From NCBI GenBank assembly GCA_029862065.1, contig JAOTYB010000003.1, forward strand, positions 1 to 39,986: a stretch of 39,986 nt of DNA, given 5' to 3'. Positions 8,094-16,856 of the stretch are shown here, piece after piece. This DNA is from Acidimicrobiia bacterium. Its GTDB lineage: Bacteria > Actinomycetota > Acidimicrobiia > Spongiisociales > SHLN01. Numbering within the stretch: position 1 is the first letter of the stretch; every line of letters starts with the position of its first letter. The notes under the pieces were generated by a model. That model did no database searches. It was not told where the DNA came from and saw nothing but the letters and a program-made list of their open reading frames with translations. The position numbers and the translations under genes are program-made.

Positions 8094-8783
8094 TCAGTCG
8101 GTGAGCGTAGTCGGGCGTACGGTGTGTACTTGGCCAGATCGCAGGACCTGGCGGCCGGTAGCCCCCTCCACCACCAAGCCCCCGGTGGCGTCGATCCCGA
8201 TGGCAGTGGCCGGGCCGCCTCCCTCCCAGGCAATCACCGATCCGATGGTGGCACTCACTTCTTCATACTCGGCGGGAAGGAAACCCTCGGGCCCGGCCGC
8301 CAGCTCCGCGAAGAGATCCTCGCACCATTGAGTTGCGATCCTCCGACCTGCCTCCGGCCCCGGATCGTCTCGGAAGAGGCCGGCCATCCCTTGCGGCGCA
8401 TCCGGCCAGTGCAGGTTGACTCCCATGCCCATCACCACCAGCTCTCCGGTCCTCTCGGCCAGCAAGCCCGCCACTTTCTCACCCGACTCGGTCAACACAT
8501 CGTTCGGCCACTTCAAGGCCACCGCCGGCCCCAGAACACGTTTGGCCGACAATCCGGCCACGAGTGTGATGAGCGGAACCTGGTCGACGGGCCACCATGT
8601 CTCGAAGGCCACGGATGTCGCCAGCGCCCGCGGAGCGCTAACCCATCCGGTCCCGCCCCGGCCCCGGCCGGCCTCCTGGGCTGTCGCAGTCACGAGGCAC
8701 GGACGTCCGTCAAACCGGGATCTCGCTTCGTCTTGAGTGGATGCCACACGTTCGAGGTGGTGGACAGCGTATTCTGTAGCCAA
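8094..8783 (-). CDS. birA: Biotin--[acetyl-CoA-carboxylase] ligase, BirA catalytic type
   Basis: The protein (229 aa from the preferred start) attaches biotin to BCCP domains via biotinyl-5'-AMP. Visible motifs are the substrate opening VASTQDEA, the nucleotide-binding loop GRGRGGTGW with SAPRALATSV, the lysine motif LKWPNDVL, and EKVAGLLAE followed by GMGVNLHWP. There is no N-terminal helix-turn-helix, so it is a monofunctional ligase. The ATG at 8816 abuts the divergent carboxylase ATG (CATATG) and has no room for signals. A TTG at 8783 is preceded by GGGAGG with a 6-nt spacer and is preferred here. Its neighbour on the other strand encodes the carboxylase whose BCCP partner it would biotinylate. 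Confidence 0.88.
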   Translation of the reverse strand: MATEYAVHHLERVASTQDEARSRFDGRPCLVTATAQEAGRGRGGTGWVSAPRALATSVAFETWWPVDQVPLITLVAGLSAKRVLGPAVALKWPNDVLTESGEKVAGLLAERTGELVVMGMGVNLHWPDAPQGMAGLFRDDPGPEAGRRIATQWCEDLFAELAAGPEGFLPAEYEEVSATIGSVIAWEGGGPATAIGIDATGGLVVEGATGRQVLRSGQVHTVRPTTLTD

Positions 8784-8816
8784 ATCAGACCTCCCAGGGT
8801 CTAAGGACGACAGCAT

Positions 8817-10364
8817 ATGAGCACCGACGACCGCATCAGCCGACTAGAAGCCCTCCGCGCGGAGAATTCAGCCGCCCACGAACGGGCTGTCGATCGTCAA
8901 CATGAGCGCGGCAAGCACACCGCTCGCGAACGCGTCGAAATGCTCGTCGACAAGGGCTCATTCCAAGAGATCGACACGCTCGTCCGACATTCGGCCGTCG
9001 GCTTCGGCATCGAAGAGCACCGGCCGCTTGGCGACGCGGTTATCACCGGGTGGGGCACGATCGATGGACGGAAGGTGTTCCTGTTTGCCGAGGACTTCAC
9101 CGTGTTCGGAGGCAGCCTGGGTGAGGTGGTCGCCGACAAGATCACCAAAGTCATGGACCTGGCGCTGGAAGTCGGGGCTCCGCTGGTCGGCCTCAAGGAT
9201 TCGGGCGGGGCCCGTATCCAGGAGGGGGTTGGCTCGCTTGACGGTTACGGCAGGATCTTTGAGCGCAACGTGCGGGCGTCGGGTGTCATCCCCCAGATCT
9301 CAGTGATCATGGGACCCTGCGCAGGAGGAGCCGTCTACTCACCGGCCCTCACCGACTTCATCTATCAAGTGAACGAAACCAGCCACCTTTTCATCACCGG
9401 ACCCGATGTAATCAAAACGGTTACCGGTGAGGACGTCACGTTCGAAGAGCTCGGCGGGGCCCATTCGCATTCGTCGGTGTCGGGTGTCACCCACTTCGTT
9501 GCCGCCGACGATCGGTCGGCCATGGAGGAGATCCGCTACATCCTGAGCTTCCTGCCGGCCAACAACCTCGAGGCCGCCCCCTACTTCACCCCGAACGACA
9601 AGCCGGACCGCATGGATGAGGAGCTGACGAGCATCATTCCTGATTCGTCGAACCAGCCCTACAACATGCACCATCTGATCGAGCTGGTGGTTGACGATGC
9701 CGAGTTCTACGAGGTCCACGAGCACTACGCCCAGAACATCGTGGTCGGCCTCGCCCGCCTCGACGGTCATTCGGTTGGCATCGTCGGTAATCAGCCCGCC
9801 TCGCTGGCCGGCACACTCGACATCAATGCCTCGGTCAAGGCCGCCAGATTTGTTCGGTTCTGCGATGCCTTCAACATCCCGATCATCACCTTTGTTGACG
9901 TGCCCGGGTTCCTGCCAGGGGTCGACCAGGAGCACGGCGGCATCATCCGCCACGGCGCCAAGCTGCTCTACGCCTATGCCGAGGCCACGGTCCCCAAGAT
10001 CACCGTGATAACCCGCAAGGCGTACGGCGGCGCCTACGTCGTCATGAACTCACGGAGCCTCCGAGCCGACCTCGTATACGCCTGGCCTTCGGCTGAGATC
10101 GCCGTCATGGGAGCAGCCGGCGCAGTCAACATCATTCACCGCCGCGAGCTGGCAACGACCGAAGAACCCGAAACCGAGCGAGCCCGGCTGATCGATGAGT
10201 ACGAGACAACGTTCAACAATCCCTACCTGGCTGCCGAAGCGGGCCTGGTTGACGAAGTCATTCTCCCCCGGGAGACCCGGCCGCGGCTGATCCGGGCGCT
10301 TGACATGCTCAGGACCAAACGCGAACAGCCTCCGCCCAAGAAGCACGGAAACATCCCTCTTTGA
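8817..10364 (+). CDS. Acyl-CoA carboxylase carboxyltransferase (beta) subunit, AccD/PccB family
   Basis: The 515-aa protein transfers CO2 from carboxybiotin to an acyl-CoA. Family motifs include [33 protein letters not shown] (residues 127-145), [17 protein letters not shown], the second oxyanion site [24 protein letters not shown] (359-382), and [12 protein letters not shown]. Residue 408 in GGAYVVM (codon 10038-10040) is Val. Streptomyces PccB has Asp at this position, linked to propionyl-CoA preference, while acetyl/propionyl types have Ile, so strict propionyl specificity is doubtful. AAGGA at 8803-8807 sits 9 nt before the ATG. Its stop overlaps the next gene by one base (TGATG). Confidence 0.93.
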   Translation: MSTDDRISRLEALRAENSAAHERAVDRQHERGKHTARERVEMLVDKGSFQEIDTLVRHSAVGFGIEEHRPLGDAVITGWGTIDGRKVFLFAEDFTVFGGSLGEVVADKITKVMDLALEVGAPLVGLKDSGGARIQEGVGSLDGYGRIFERNVRASGVIPQISVIMGPCAGGAVYSPALTDFIYQVNETSHLFITGPDVIKTVTGEDVTFEELGGAHSHSSVSGVTHFVAADDRSAMEEIRYILSFLPANNLEAAPYFTPNDKPDRMDEELTSIIPDSSNQPYNMHHLIELVVDDAEFYEVHEHYAQNIVVGLARLDGHSVGIVGNQPASLAGTLDINASVKAARFVRFCDAFNIPIITFVDVPGFLPGVDQEHGGIIRHGAKLLYAYAEATVPKITVITRKAYGGAYVVMNSRSLRADLVYAWPSAEIAVMGAAGAVNIIHRRELATTEEPETERARLIDEYETTFNNPYLAAEAGLVDEVILPRETRPRLIRALDMLRTKREQPPPKKHGNIPL

Positions 10365-12100
10365 TGGAGTCGCTCCTTGTTGCCAACCGGGGCGAAATAG
10401 CAGTCCGGATCATTCGCACGGCCCGCGAGATGGGCATCCGCACGATCGCCGTGTATTCCGAGATCGATCGCGGCGCACTTCACACCTCGCTGGCCGACGA
10501 GTCGTGGAACATCGGCGGCTCGACGGCCGCCGAGTCGTACCTCAACACCGAACGGGTTCTCGAGGTTGCCCGGGAGGCCAAGGCTGCGGCCGTTCACCCC
10601 GGCTATGGATTCCTGTCCGAGAACGCCGACTTCGCCCGGGCAATCGGCGACGCCGGGCTGGCATGGGTGGGTCCCCCGCCTGAGGCCATCGAAACCATGG
10701 GAGACAAAATCGCATCTCGCATGGCCGCCACGGCCGCCGGGGTGGCGGGCGTACCGGGAACCTCTGAGCCGCTCACCGATCCGGCCGAGGCGATCGCCTT
10801 TGCCGCCGAACACGGCTACCCGCTGGCGCTCAAGGCCTCACACGGAGGTGGGGGCAAAGGCATGCGGATCGTTCAGGCCGATGACGAGGTTGCTCCCGCG
10901 CTGGAAGCCGCCGCCCGAGAGGCTCAGGCCTATTTTGGGCGGCCCGAGGTGTATATCGAGCGCTACCTGGAGCGTCCCCGCCACATCGAAGCCCAGGTCA
11001 TCTTCGACACCCACGGCAACGGATTCTTTCTCGGAGAGCGAGATTGCAGCAGCCAACGCCGCAATCAGAAGCTGATCGAAGAGTCTCCAGCCGCCGGGGT
11101 GAGTGAAGATCTGCGCGGGGCGATCGGCGAGGCCGCCCTGGCCGTCGGCGAAGCCTGCGCCTATGTCGGAGCGGGCACCGTCGAATTCCTCCTTGAGCCT
11201 GATGGACAGTTCTACTTCCTCGAGATGAACACCCGCCTGCAGGTGGAGCACCCGGTGACCGAGATGGTGACCGGACTCGACCTGGTTCGCCTCCAGCTGG
11301 AAGTGGCAATGGGCGACGAGCTCGACTTGTGGGATGTGCCGAGCTCAGGGCACGCCATCGAAATGCGGGTGAACGCAGAGGACCCGGGACGGGACTTCCA
11401 GCCGTCCCCGGGCCGCATCACCGAGTATCGGGAGCCGGGAGGCTTCGGCGTGAGAGTCGACAGCGGGGTCGAGGCCGGCTCGACAGTTAGCCCCTACTAC
11501 GACAACTTGGCGGCCAAGCTGGTGGTGTGGGCGCCTAGCCGCCATCTGGCGATCGAAAAGGCGCTGCGGGCAGTGGCCGACTTCAAGATCGGTGGCATTC
11601 CGACCACACTCGCCGCCCACCCGTTGCTCCTCAGGCACGAGCTATTCCAGAGCGGCCGGCACTACACCAAGTTCGTCGAAGACCTCCTCGACTTCACCGG
11701 GGTTGGCAGCGACGAAGGGCCGGCGCTCCCCGAAGACGAGGCAACCACAATGCGCCAGGCCACGGTCGAAGTCGGCGGCCGTCGCTACGACGTCAAGATG
11801 TGGTTCCCCGAGGGGGAATTGTCCGGAACCGGGCCGCGCCGGCGTCCCCCGCGCCTGGAGCGCGGTGCCGTGCCCGGCGACGACGGCGGCATGATCACCG
11901 CCCCCATGCAGGGAACCATCGTCAAGGTGTCCGTCAAGGCCGGAGGTCAGGTCAGAGCGGGCGACACACTGTGCATTCTCGAAGCCATGAAGATGGAGAA
12001 CGAGATCAAGGCGCCGGCCGACGGTGACGTGGTCGACCTCCGGGTCCAGGCCGGCGACAGCGTGGCAGCCGGAGACGTCCTACTCGTCGTGCGCGGTTGA
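10364..12100 (+). CDS. Acyl-CoA carboxylase alpha subunit (biotin carboxylase plus BCCP)
   Basis: The 578-aa protein has an N-terminal biotin carboxylase (VANRGEIAVRII at the start, HPGYGFLSEN, the ATP-grasp loop ASHGGGGKGMRIV, EMNTRLQVEHPVTEMVTGLD) and a C-terminal biotinyl domain with EAMKMENEIKAP; the biotinylated Lys is K543. A linker replaces the longer BT region of mammalian PccA, as is usual for actinobacterial AccA-type proteins of ~590 aa. The ATG at 10364 overlaps the beta-subunit stop by one base, ensuring coupled synthesis of the two subunits. A TTG three bases earlier is possible but less likely. It converges on the mutase gene with a 4-bp gap. Confidence 0.93.
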   Translation: MESLLVANRGEIAVRIIRTAREMGIRTIAVYSEIDRGALHTSLADESWNIGGSTAAESYLNTERVLEVAREAKAAAVHPGYGFLSENADFARAIGDAGLAWVGPPPEAIETMGDKIASRMAATAAGVAGVPGTSEPLTDPAEAIAFAAEHGYPLALKASHGGGGKGMRIVQADDEVAPALEAAAREAQAYFGRPEVYIERYLERPRHIEAQVIFDTHGNGFFLGERDCSSQRRNQKLIEESPAAGVSEDLRGAIGEAALAVGEACAYVGAGTVEFLLEPDGQFYFLEMNTRLQVEHPVTEMVTGLDLVRLQLEVAMGDELDLWDVPSSGHAIEMRVNAEDPGRDFQPSPGRITEYREPGGFGVRVDSGVEAGSTVSPYYDNLAAKLVVWAPSRHLAIEKALRAVADFKIGGIPTTLAAHPLLLRHELFQSGRHYTKFVEDLLDFTGVGSDEGPALPEDEATTMRQATVEVGGRRYDVKMWFPEGELSGTGPRRRPPRLERGAVPGDDGGMITAPMQGTIVKVSVKAGGQVRAGDTLCILEAMKMENEIKAPADGDVVDLRVQAGDSVAAGDVLLVVRG

Positions 12101-12104
12101 GCCG

Positions 12105-13664
12105 CTAGGGCCGGTACTCGCCAAAGACCTCGCGCAACACATCCGACACCTCACCCACTGTTGCCCCGGCCGCCAGCGCCGCCTTCATTGGGAACAAGAC
12201 GTTGTCTGACCCGGCGGCCGCGATGCCGATGGCTTCCAAGGCTCCGTCGACATCTTCTCGACCCTCTTTGAACAGCTTGAGACTGGCGATCTGATCAGCC
12301 TCGAGATCAGGGTCGAGCTCCAATGGCGGAACTCCGGTGGCTCCGTCTTCGACGTAGGCATTCAATCCCACGATGACCTGCTCGGCCGAGTCAACCGCCC
12401 GGGCAGTCCGGTACGCCGACTCTTCGATCGCTGCTTGGACCATTCCGGTCTCTATCGCCGCCACCGCCCCGCCGGCGGCGGCCACCCGGTCGACGATCGC
12501 CAGCGCCTTGGCCTCGAGCTGGTCGGTGAGGTGTTCGATGACGTAGGACCCGGCCAGCGGGTCGACGGTGTCGGTCACTCCGCTTTCGTGGGCAATGACC
12601 TGCTGGGTCCGCAACGCCAGCATGGCCGCTTCTTCAGTCGGCAACCCGAGCGCCTCATCAAATGAGTTGGTGTGCAGCGACTGCGTGCCGCCCAACACGG
12701 CGCTGAGCGCTTCGAGCGTGGTCCGGACCACATTGGTGAGCGGTTGCTGGGCGGTGAGCGAACTGCCGGCCGTCTGCGTGTGGAACCGCATTCGCCATGA
12801 GGCCGGTTGGCGTGCTCCGACTCGATCGCGCATGAGTCGCGCCCACAGCCGCCTGGCCGCCCGGTATTTGGCGACCTCTTCGAGGAAGTTGCTGTGGGCA
12901 TTCCAGAAGAACGAGAGGCGGGGAGCGAAGTCGTCGACCGCCAACCCGGCGGCCTGGGCGGCCTCGACGTAGGCCAGCCCATTGGCGATTGTGAACCCGA
13001 TCTCCTCGGCGGCCGTCGAGCCGGCTTCGCGGATGTGATAACCGGAGATGGAGATGGTGTTCCAGTCCGGGAGCTCGGCCGCGCAATAGGCGAAGAGGTC
13101 CGTCACGAGTCGCATCGATGGGGCAGGCGGATAGATGTAGGTACCCCGGGCCACGTATTCCTTGAGAATGTCGTTCTGCACGGTGCCACCGAGCCCGGCC
13201 GGTGTCACACCCTGCTCCTCAGCCACCAGTTGATAAAGGAGCAACAGGATGGCGGCCGTGGCATTGATGGTCATCGAGGTGGTGACCTCGCCGAGGGGGA
13301 TGTCGGCGAACAGCACCCGCATGTCGGCCAGGGTGTCGATGGCGACACCGACCTTGCCGACTTCTCCCTCCGCTCGAGGGTCATCGCTGTCGAGGCCCAT
13401 CTGGGTGGGAAGGTCGAACGCCACCGAGAGACCGGTTTGCCCGCCCGCCAGGAGTGCCCGGAACCGCTGGTTGGTGGCCGTGGCGCTGCCGAAGCCGGCG
13501 TACTGACGCATGGTCCACGGCCGGCCGGTGTACATGGTGGGATACGGCCCGCGGGTGAACGGGTACTCGCCGGGGGCGCCCAGATCCGGCTCGGACGTTG
13601 GAGGCCCATGGACCACGTCGAGCGGAATGTCACGGCTTGGGATGGGATTCGCGGGGTTATGCAT
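12105..13664 (-). CDS. Methylmalonyl-CoA mutase large (substrate-binding) subunit, no B12 domain
   Basis: The 519-aa protein covers the TIM-barrel substrate domain of B12-dependent acyl-CoA mutases: [60 protein letters not shown] and [20 protein letters not shown]55, R173 and H210 have exactly the spacing of Y89, R207 and H244 in the Propionibacterium enzyme. Y89 and R207 contact the methylmalonyl carboxylate, whereas isobutyryl-CoA mutase has Phe and Gln there, so methylmalonyl-CoA is the likely substrate. The C-terminal cobalamin domain (DxHxxG) is absent and must be a separate protein not in the window. It sits opposite the acyl-CoA carboxylase genes, consistent with the propionate-methylmalonate-succinate route. 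No good ribosome site precedes the ATG. Confidence 0.9.
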   Translation of the reverse strand: MHNPANPIPSRDIPLDVVHGPPTSEPDLGAPGEYPFTRGPYPTMYTGRPWTMRQYAGFGSATATNQRFRALLAGGQTGLSVAFDLPTQMGLDSDDPRAEGEVGKVGVAIDTLADMRVLFADIPLGEVTTSMTINATAAILLLLYQLVAEEQGVTPAGLGGTVQNDILKEYVARGTYIYPPAPSMRLVTDLFAYCAAELPDWNTISISGYHIREAGSTAAEEIGFTIANGLAYVEAAQAAGLAVDDFAPRLSFFWNAHSNFLEEVAKYRAARRLWARLMRDRVGARQPASWRMRFHTQTAGSSLTAQQPLTNVVRTTLEALSAVLGGTQSLHTNSFDEALGLPTEEAAMLALRTQQVIAHESGVTDTVDPLAGSYVIEHLTDQLEAKALAIVDRVAAAGGAVAAIETGMVQAAIEESAYRTARAVDSAEQVIVGLNAYVEDGATGVPPLELDPDLEADQIASLKLFKEGREDVDGALEAIGIAAAGSDNVLFPMKAALAAGATVGEVSDVLREVFGEYRP

Positions 13665-13674
13665 GAGTCGGGTT

Positions 13675-13680
13675 TATGCT
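13675..13680 (+). promoter_or_regulatory. Putative -10 box (TATGCT) for the PBP gene
   Basis: TATGCT matches TANNNT and lies about 58 bp before the ATG at 13739, in the short divergent region next to the mutase start. If used, it makes the nearby ATG at 13676 part of the promoter, supporting the later start chosen for the PBP. Confidence 0.3.
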
Positions 13681-13738
13681 GGCCGAGGGCAAATGGTACC
13701 TGGAACCGATCCGGTGCCCGGCGCCCTCCAACATCCAC

Positions 13739-16297
13739 ATGAGTTTTCCCAACCCGGACCCAACGATTCACCAGGTCGAGTGGCGCGAGCGCCGCACGCG
13801 GCTTGTGCCTGCCCTGTCCATCCTGCTGGTGGCCGGGGTACTCATGGGCGCCTGGGTTGGCCTGTTCACCTTCTTGTCGACGAACCCCTCCGCCAAGGCG
13901 TTCGATTGGGTCGACGACACGCTGATCCCGGAGACCAACGCCGCCGGTATCCCCGAGTTCCCCAATCTGAGCAGACTCTCGACCCTGTTCTCCGCCGATG
14001 GTGTGCAGCTGGCCGAGCTCTCACTTCGGGGCAGCCTCCCGGTGCCGGTCGAAGAGATACCGGAGCAGGTGAAGGGGGCGATCCTGGCGGCCGAGGACGG
14101 CGACTTCTACAACCACCGGGGCGCCGACTTCGAGTCAACCCTGCGGGCAGCCGTCGCCACCGTGCGCGGCACATCGATTCAGGGTGGTTCGACCATCACC
14201 CAGCAGGTGGTGCGCAACCTCGGCATCGTCGGCAAGGAGAAGACAGTTCAGCGCAAGATCGCCGAGATCGCCTGGGCGGCGGAGATGGAGCGCAAGTACT
14301 CCAAAGACGCCATCCTCGAGTTCTATCTCAACTCGGTGTTCTTCGGGTGGAACGCCTATGGCATCCGGGCAGCCGGCCTTGAGTACTTCGGCAAGGAATT
14401 GGCTGAGTTGTCGGTGGGTGAGGCGGCCGCCCTGGCCACCGTCATCCGCAACCCGTCGCTCTACGACCCGCGCGACACCACGCCAAACGAGAGCGGTGTC
14501 ATCGGACAGGAGTTGGTCGAGCAACGCCGAATAAACGTCCTCGACGAGATGGTAGAAGCCGAATTGATCACCCCGGGCGAGGCCGAGGCCGCAGCCCAGA
14601 TACCCCTGGCCGCATCGGTCATACCTCACCAGAACTTCCCCGAGCCTGCCGAGCTGGTCCGGATTTCTGCCGTTGGATCGCTGCTCAATGACCCGAAGTT
14701 CGATCCCGTCCTCGGCACGACCCCGGAGGACCGCCTGGTCGCCATCTTCGGGTGCCCGGCCGACGACATCGAGTGCGAGTTGGAGCCTCGGCTCAAAGGC
14801 GGCCTGGTCATCACGACCACCGTCGATTTCCACTTCCAGACCCGCGCCAACGAGATTCTGCGCAGCTGGCTGCCCGTGTCCCCCACCGGTGACGCGGCCC
14901 CCACCGGGGCGATCACCACGGTCGAGAACGGCACGGGAGCCATCAAGGTGATGGCCGGAGGCCTCGACTTCGGCGACGATATCGAAGCCGGTCAGCGTGA
15001 CTACAACCTGGCAACTGAGGGCCAGCGTCAGCCCGGCTCCTCGGCCAAGCCCTTCGCCCTCATTGCCTACCTCGAGCAGGGCGGCAGCCTCAACTCCTAC
15101 TGGAACATCTCATCTCCTCTGGTCATCGAGTGCGACGTTCCGTGCGGTGATGATGGGGGGTTCGAGTGGACCGTCCGTGGTGGCCGCTCCGCGGGCGGCC
15201 TGCGCAGCCTGGAAGCGTCCACCTACTTCTCCACCAATCCGACCTTCGCCCAGGTGGCGGTGGAGGTGGGGCCCGAGGCGATGGCCGAGGTGGCCAACCG
15301 GCTCGGGGTCTCCGCCCAGCTCCCCCTCGTGTACTCCTTGTCCCTGGGAGCCGGCGAGGTGAGCCCGCTCGACATGGCGGCCGCCTACTCCACCATTGCC
15401 AACTACGGCACCCAGCACGACCCGTACCTCATCCAACGGATTGAGGACGAGGACGGGAACGTTTTGTTCGAGGCGGTACCCGAGGGAGAGCAGGTACTCG
15501 ACGAGACCCTGGCGGCGGTGGTCGTCAACACGATGAAGAAGGTGGTGTCCGTGCCGGGCGCTACCGGCAACAAAGCCAACATCGGGCGGCCGCAGGCCGG
15601 CAAGACCGGCACGAATCAGTCGTTCCGGGATGCCTGGTTCGTCGGGTATGTCCCGCAGTACTCGACGGCGGTGTGGGTGGGATACGCCGATGCTCAGATA
15701 CCGATGACCAACATCACGATCAACGGCGAGTTCTTCAGCCGGGTGTTTGGTTCGAGCGTGCCGGTGCCCATCTGGAAGGAGTACATGACGGAGTTCCTCG
15801 CCGATGTGCCGGTGGAGGACTTCCCGCCCATCCCGGCCGGCTCCGGCAAGTTCTACACCCTGCCTTCGACCGAGGTGCCCGACGTCCTGGCCGACCCGCT
15901 CATCACCCAGGAAGCAGCCGGTCAACTCGTGTATTTCGCCCACCTGCGCCCGGTGTTTGAGGAGGTGCCGTCTCTGGAGCCGATGGGCACCATCCTCAGC
16001 CAGACCCCAGAACCGGGAGCCAAATTGAGCCACAACGGAGAGGTCTTCATGGAGGTGTCAACCGGCGTTCCACCCACCTTCCCGCTGCCCGACCTCCGGA
16101 ACCTGACCCGGACCGAGGCCAACCTGGTGATGGCCAATCTGGCGGCCGAGACCGAGATCCTGGTGGCGCTTGTCCCCGAATTCGTGGTCTCAGATGAAGA
16201 GGCATGGGGCAAGGTCGTCACCACCAACCCGCCGCCGGGGACGGAGGTCGGCGCCGACGACATCGTGACCCTGTTCATTGGGCGTCCGCCCGGTTAA
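13739..16297 (+). CDS. Class A penicillin-binding protein (transglycosylase/transpeptidase) with two PASTA domains
   Basis: The 852-aa bifunctional peptidoglycan synthase has a cytoplasmic tail, a membrane segment (LVPALSILLVAGVLMGAWVG, about residues 20-40), a GT51 domain with AAEDGDFYNHRG (catalytic Glu about residue 117) and GGSTITQQVVRNL, and a transpeptidase domain with SSAK (Ser434, Lys437), STN near residue 498 and KTGT near 622. Two PASTA-like modules follow, the second ending in TNPPPGTEVGADD and VTLFIGRPPG. An upstream ATG at 13676 adds 21 residues without membrane or domain content and overlaps a -10-like box, so the ATG giving MSFPNPDP is preferred. The stop lies in a 10-bp palindrome at 16291-16300. 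Confidence 0.92.
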   Translation: MSFPNPDPTIHQVEWRERRTRLVPALSILLVAGVLMGAWVGLFTFLSTNPSAKAFDWVDDTLIPETNAAGIPEFPNLSRLSTLFSADGVQLAELSLRGSLPVPVEEIPEQVKGAILAAEDGDFYNHRGADFESTLRAAVATVRGTSIQGGSTITQQVVRNLGIVGKEKTVQRKIAEIAWAAEMERKYSKDAILEFYLNSVFFGWNAYGIRAAGLEYFGKELAELSVGEAAALATVIRNPSLYDPRDTTPNESGVIGQELVEQRRINVLDEMVEAELITPGEAEAAAQIPLAASVIPHQNFPEPAELVRISAVGSLLNDPKFDPVLGTTPEDRLVAIFGCPADDIECELEPRLKGGLVITTTVDFHFQTRANEILRSWLPVSPTGDAAPTGAITTVENGTGAIKVMAGGLDFGDDIEAGQRDYNLATEGQRQPGSSAKPFALIAYLEQGGSLNSYWNISSPLVIECDVPCGDDGGFEWTVRGGRSAGGLRSLEASTYFSTNPTFAQVAVEVGPEAMAEVANRLGVSAQLPLVYSLSLGAGEVSPLDMAAAYSTIANYGTQHDPYLIQRIEDEDGNVLFEAVPEGEQVLDETLAAVVVNTMKKVVSVPGATGNKANIGRPQAGKTGTNQSFRDAWFVGYVPQYSTAVWVGYADAQIPMTNITINGEFFSRVFGSSVPVPIWKEYMTEFLADVPVEDFPPIPAGSGKFYTLPSTEVPDVLADPLITQEAAGQLVYFAHLRPVFEEVPSLEPMGTILSQTPEPGAKLSHNGEVFMEVSTGVPPTFPLPDLRNLTRTEANLVMANLAAETEILVALVPEFVVSDEEAWGKVVTTNPPPGTEVGADDIVTLFIGRPPG

Positions 16298-16314
16298 CCG
16301 CTCCGCCGGGATGG

Positions 16315-16728
16315 CTAGGACCGGCGACTGATCGCCGTGAGCTCTCGCTTGAGCCGCGGAGTGAGCCGGCCCATCAACTCCGCCGGGATCGGCGGCACGG
16401 TTGACCGCACGAAGATTCGCGAGCCCTTCTCAACCACCAGACCCACTCGGGCCAGGGCGGCCAGATTGATGGGACATTTGATGGCCTTTCGCCGCTTGGC
16501 CGCCTGCATGACCCTGAGCAGATCGGCAACTGCCCCCGCGCCGATCGCCGCCGTCCAGTAGCGACGCACGTAGTGATGGTTGACCGGATAGCCGCCCGGT
16601 GCGCTCCATATCAAGGGTCGGATGGTGGTTCGCCGGTGAACGGTCGGCCGGGTGAGGGGGCTGCGGTCCGCAGTGCCGGGCACCGGAATGGGAGGACGAG
16701 CATTTCGACGTGGCACTGCGGACCGCAT
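16315..16728 (-). CDS. Small basic protein of unknown function
   Basis: The 137-aa protein is not recognised. Its N-terminal ~35 residues are rich in Arg and Pro and look disordered, and this part contains an arm of a 16-bp inverted repeat. The C-terminal ~90 residues (from IRPLIWSAPGGYPVNHHYVRRYWTA, shown as GGYPVNHHYVRRYW) look folded: a helix ending VADLLRVMQAAKRRKAI, then LAALARVGLVVEKGSRIFVRSTVPPIP, suggestive of helix-turn-helix plus a strand pair, but this is only an impression. A later start is possible given the inverted repeat. GAGG lies just before the ATG. It converges on the PBP gene with a 17-bp gap and diverges from the MoeB fusion. Confidence 0.55.
   Translation of the reverse strand: MRSAVPRRNARPPIPVPGTADRSPLTRPTVHRRTTIRPLIWSAPGGYPVNHHYVRRYWTAAIGAGAVADLLRVMQAAKRRKAIKCPINLAALARVGLVVEKGSRIFVRSTVPPIPAELMGRLTPRLKRELTAISRRS
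16662..16727. repeat. Perfect 16-bp inverted repeat with 34-bp loop
   Basis: TGCGGTCCGCAGTGCC at 16662-16677 is repeated as its exact reverse complement at 16712-16727. Each arm also holds an internal near-palindrome (GCGGTCCGC). The right arm includes the first bases of the ATG at 16728 of the unknown minus-strand gene. An RNA of either strand could form a strong hairpin here. Confidence 0.7.
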
Positions 16729-16751
16729 GGCCTCATCAATACCATTTAGAA

Positions 16752-16771
16752 CGATATTACGTCAATATTCG
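16752..16771. promoter_or_regulatory. AT-rich imperfect palindrome, possible operator/promoter
   Basis: CGATATTACGTCAATATTCG has ATATT and AATAT arms around a 5-bp centre and stands out in a GC-rich region. On the minus strand the same stretch contains TTGACG, with a weak TATTGA 18 nt further on, giving a possible promoter for the small basic protein. It is also upstream of the MoeB fusion on the plus strand. Confidence 0.35.
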
Positions 16772-16808
16772 TGGTTTAAAACGCGAAAAGAATCATAGGC
16801 AGTACGCG

Positions 16809-16836
16809 GTCGGCTGTCGGCTGTCGGCTGTCGGCG
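16809..16836. repeat. Four tandem 7-bp units (GTCGGCT)
   Basis: GTCGGCT is present three times and GTCGGCG once, without gaps, just upstream of the leaderless-type promoter of the MoeB fusion gene. It shares the 7-bp period, though not the sequence, with three other intergenic arrays in this window. Confidence 0.8.
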
Positions 16837-16844
16837 AACTGAAA

Positions 16845-16850
16845 TAGACT
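16845..16850 (+). promoter_or_regulatory. Putative leaderless -10 box (TAGACT) for the rhodanese-MoeB gene
   Basis: TAGACT ends 6 nt before the ATG at 16857, i.e. at -12 to -7 if transcription starts at the A of ATG. No Shine-Dalgarno sequence is present. Confidence 0.5.
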
Positions 16851-16856
16851 CTGCCG

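Noticed and set aside
13676-13738. ATG 13676 as the PBP start
   Set aside because: The added 21 residues have no recognisable feature, there is no ribosome site, and the ATG lies within a TATGCT promoter-like box; the ATG at 13739 fits the usual short cytoplasmic tail.
12105-13760. Cobalamin riboswitch upstream of the mutase
   Set aside because: The space between the mutase start and the PBP start is too short and shows no B12-box-like sequence; this enzyme is B12-using, not B12-repressed in type.
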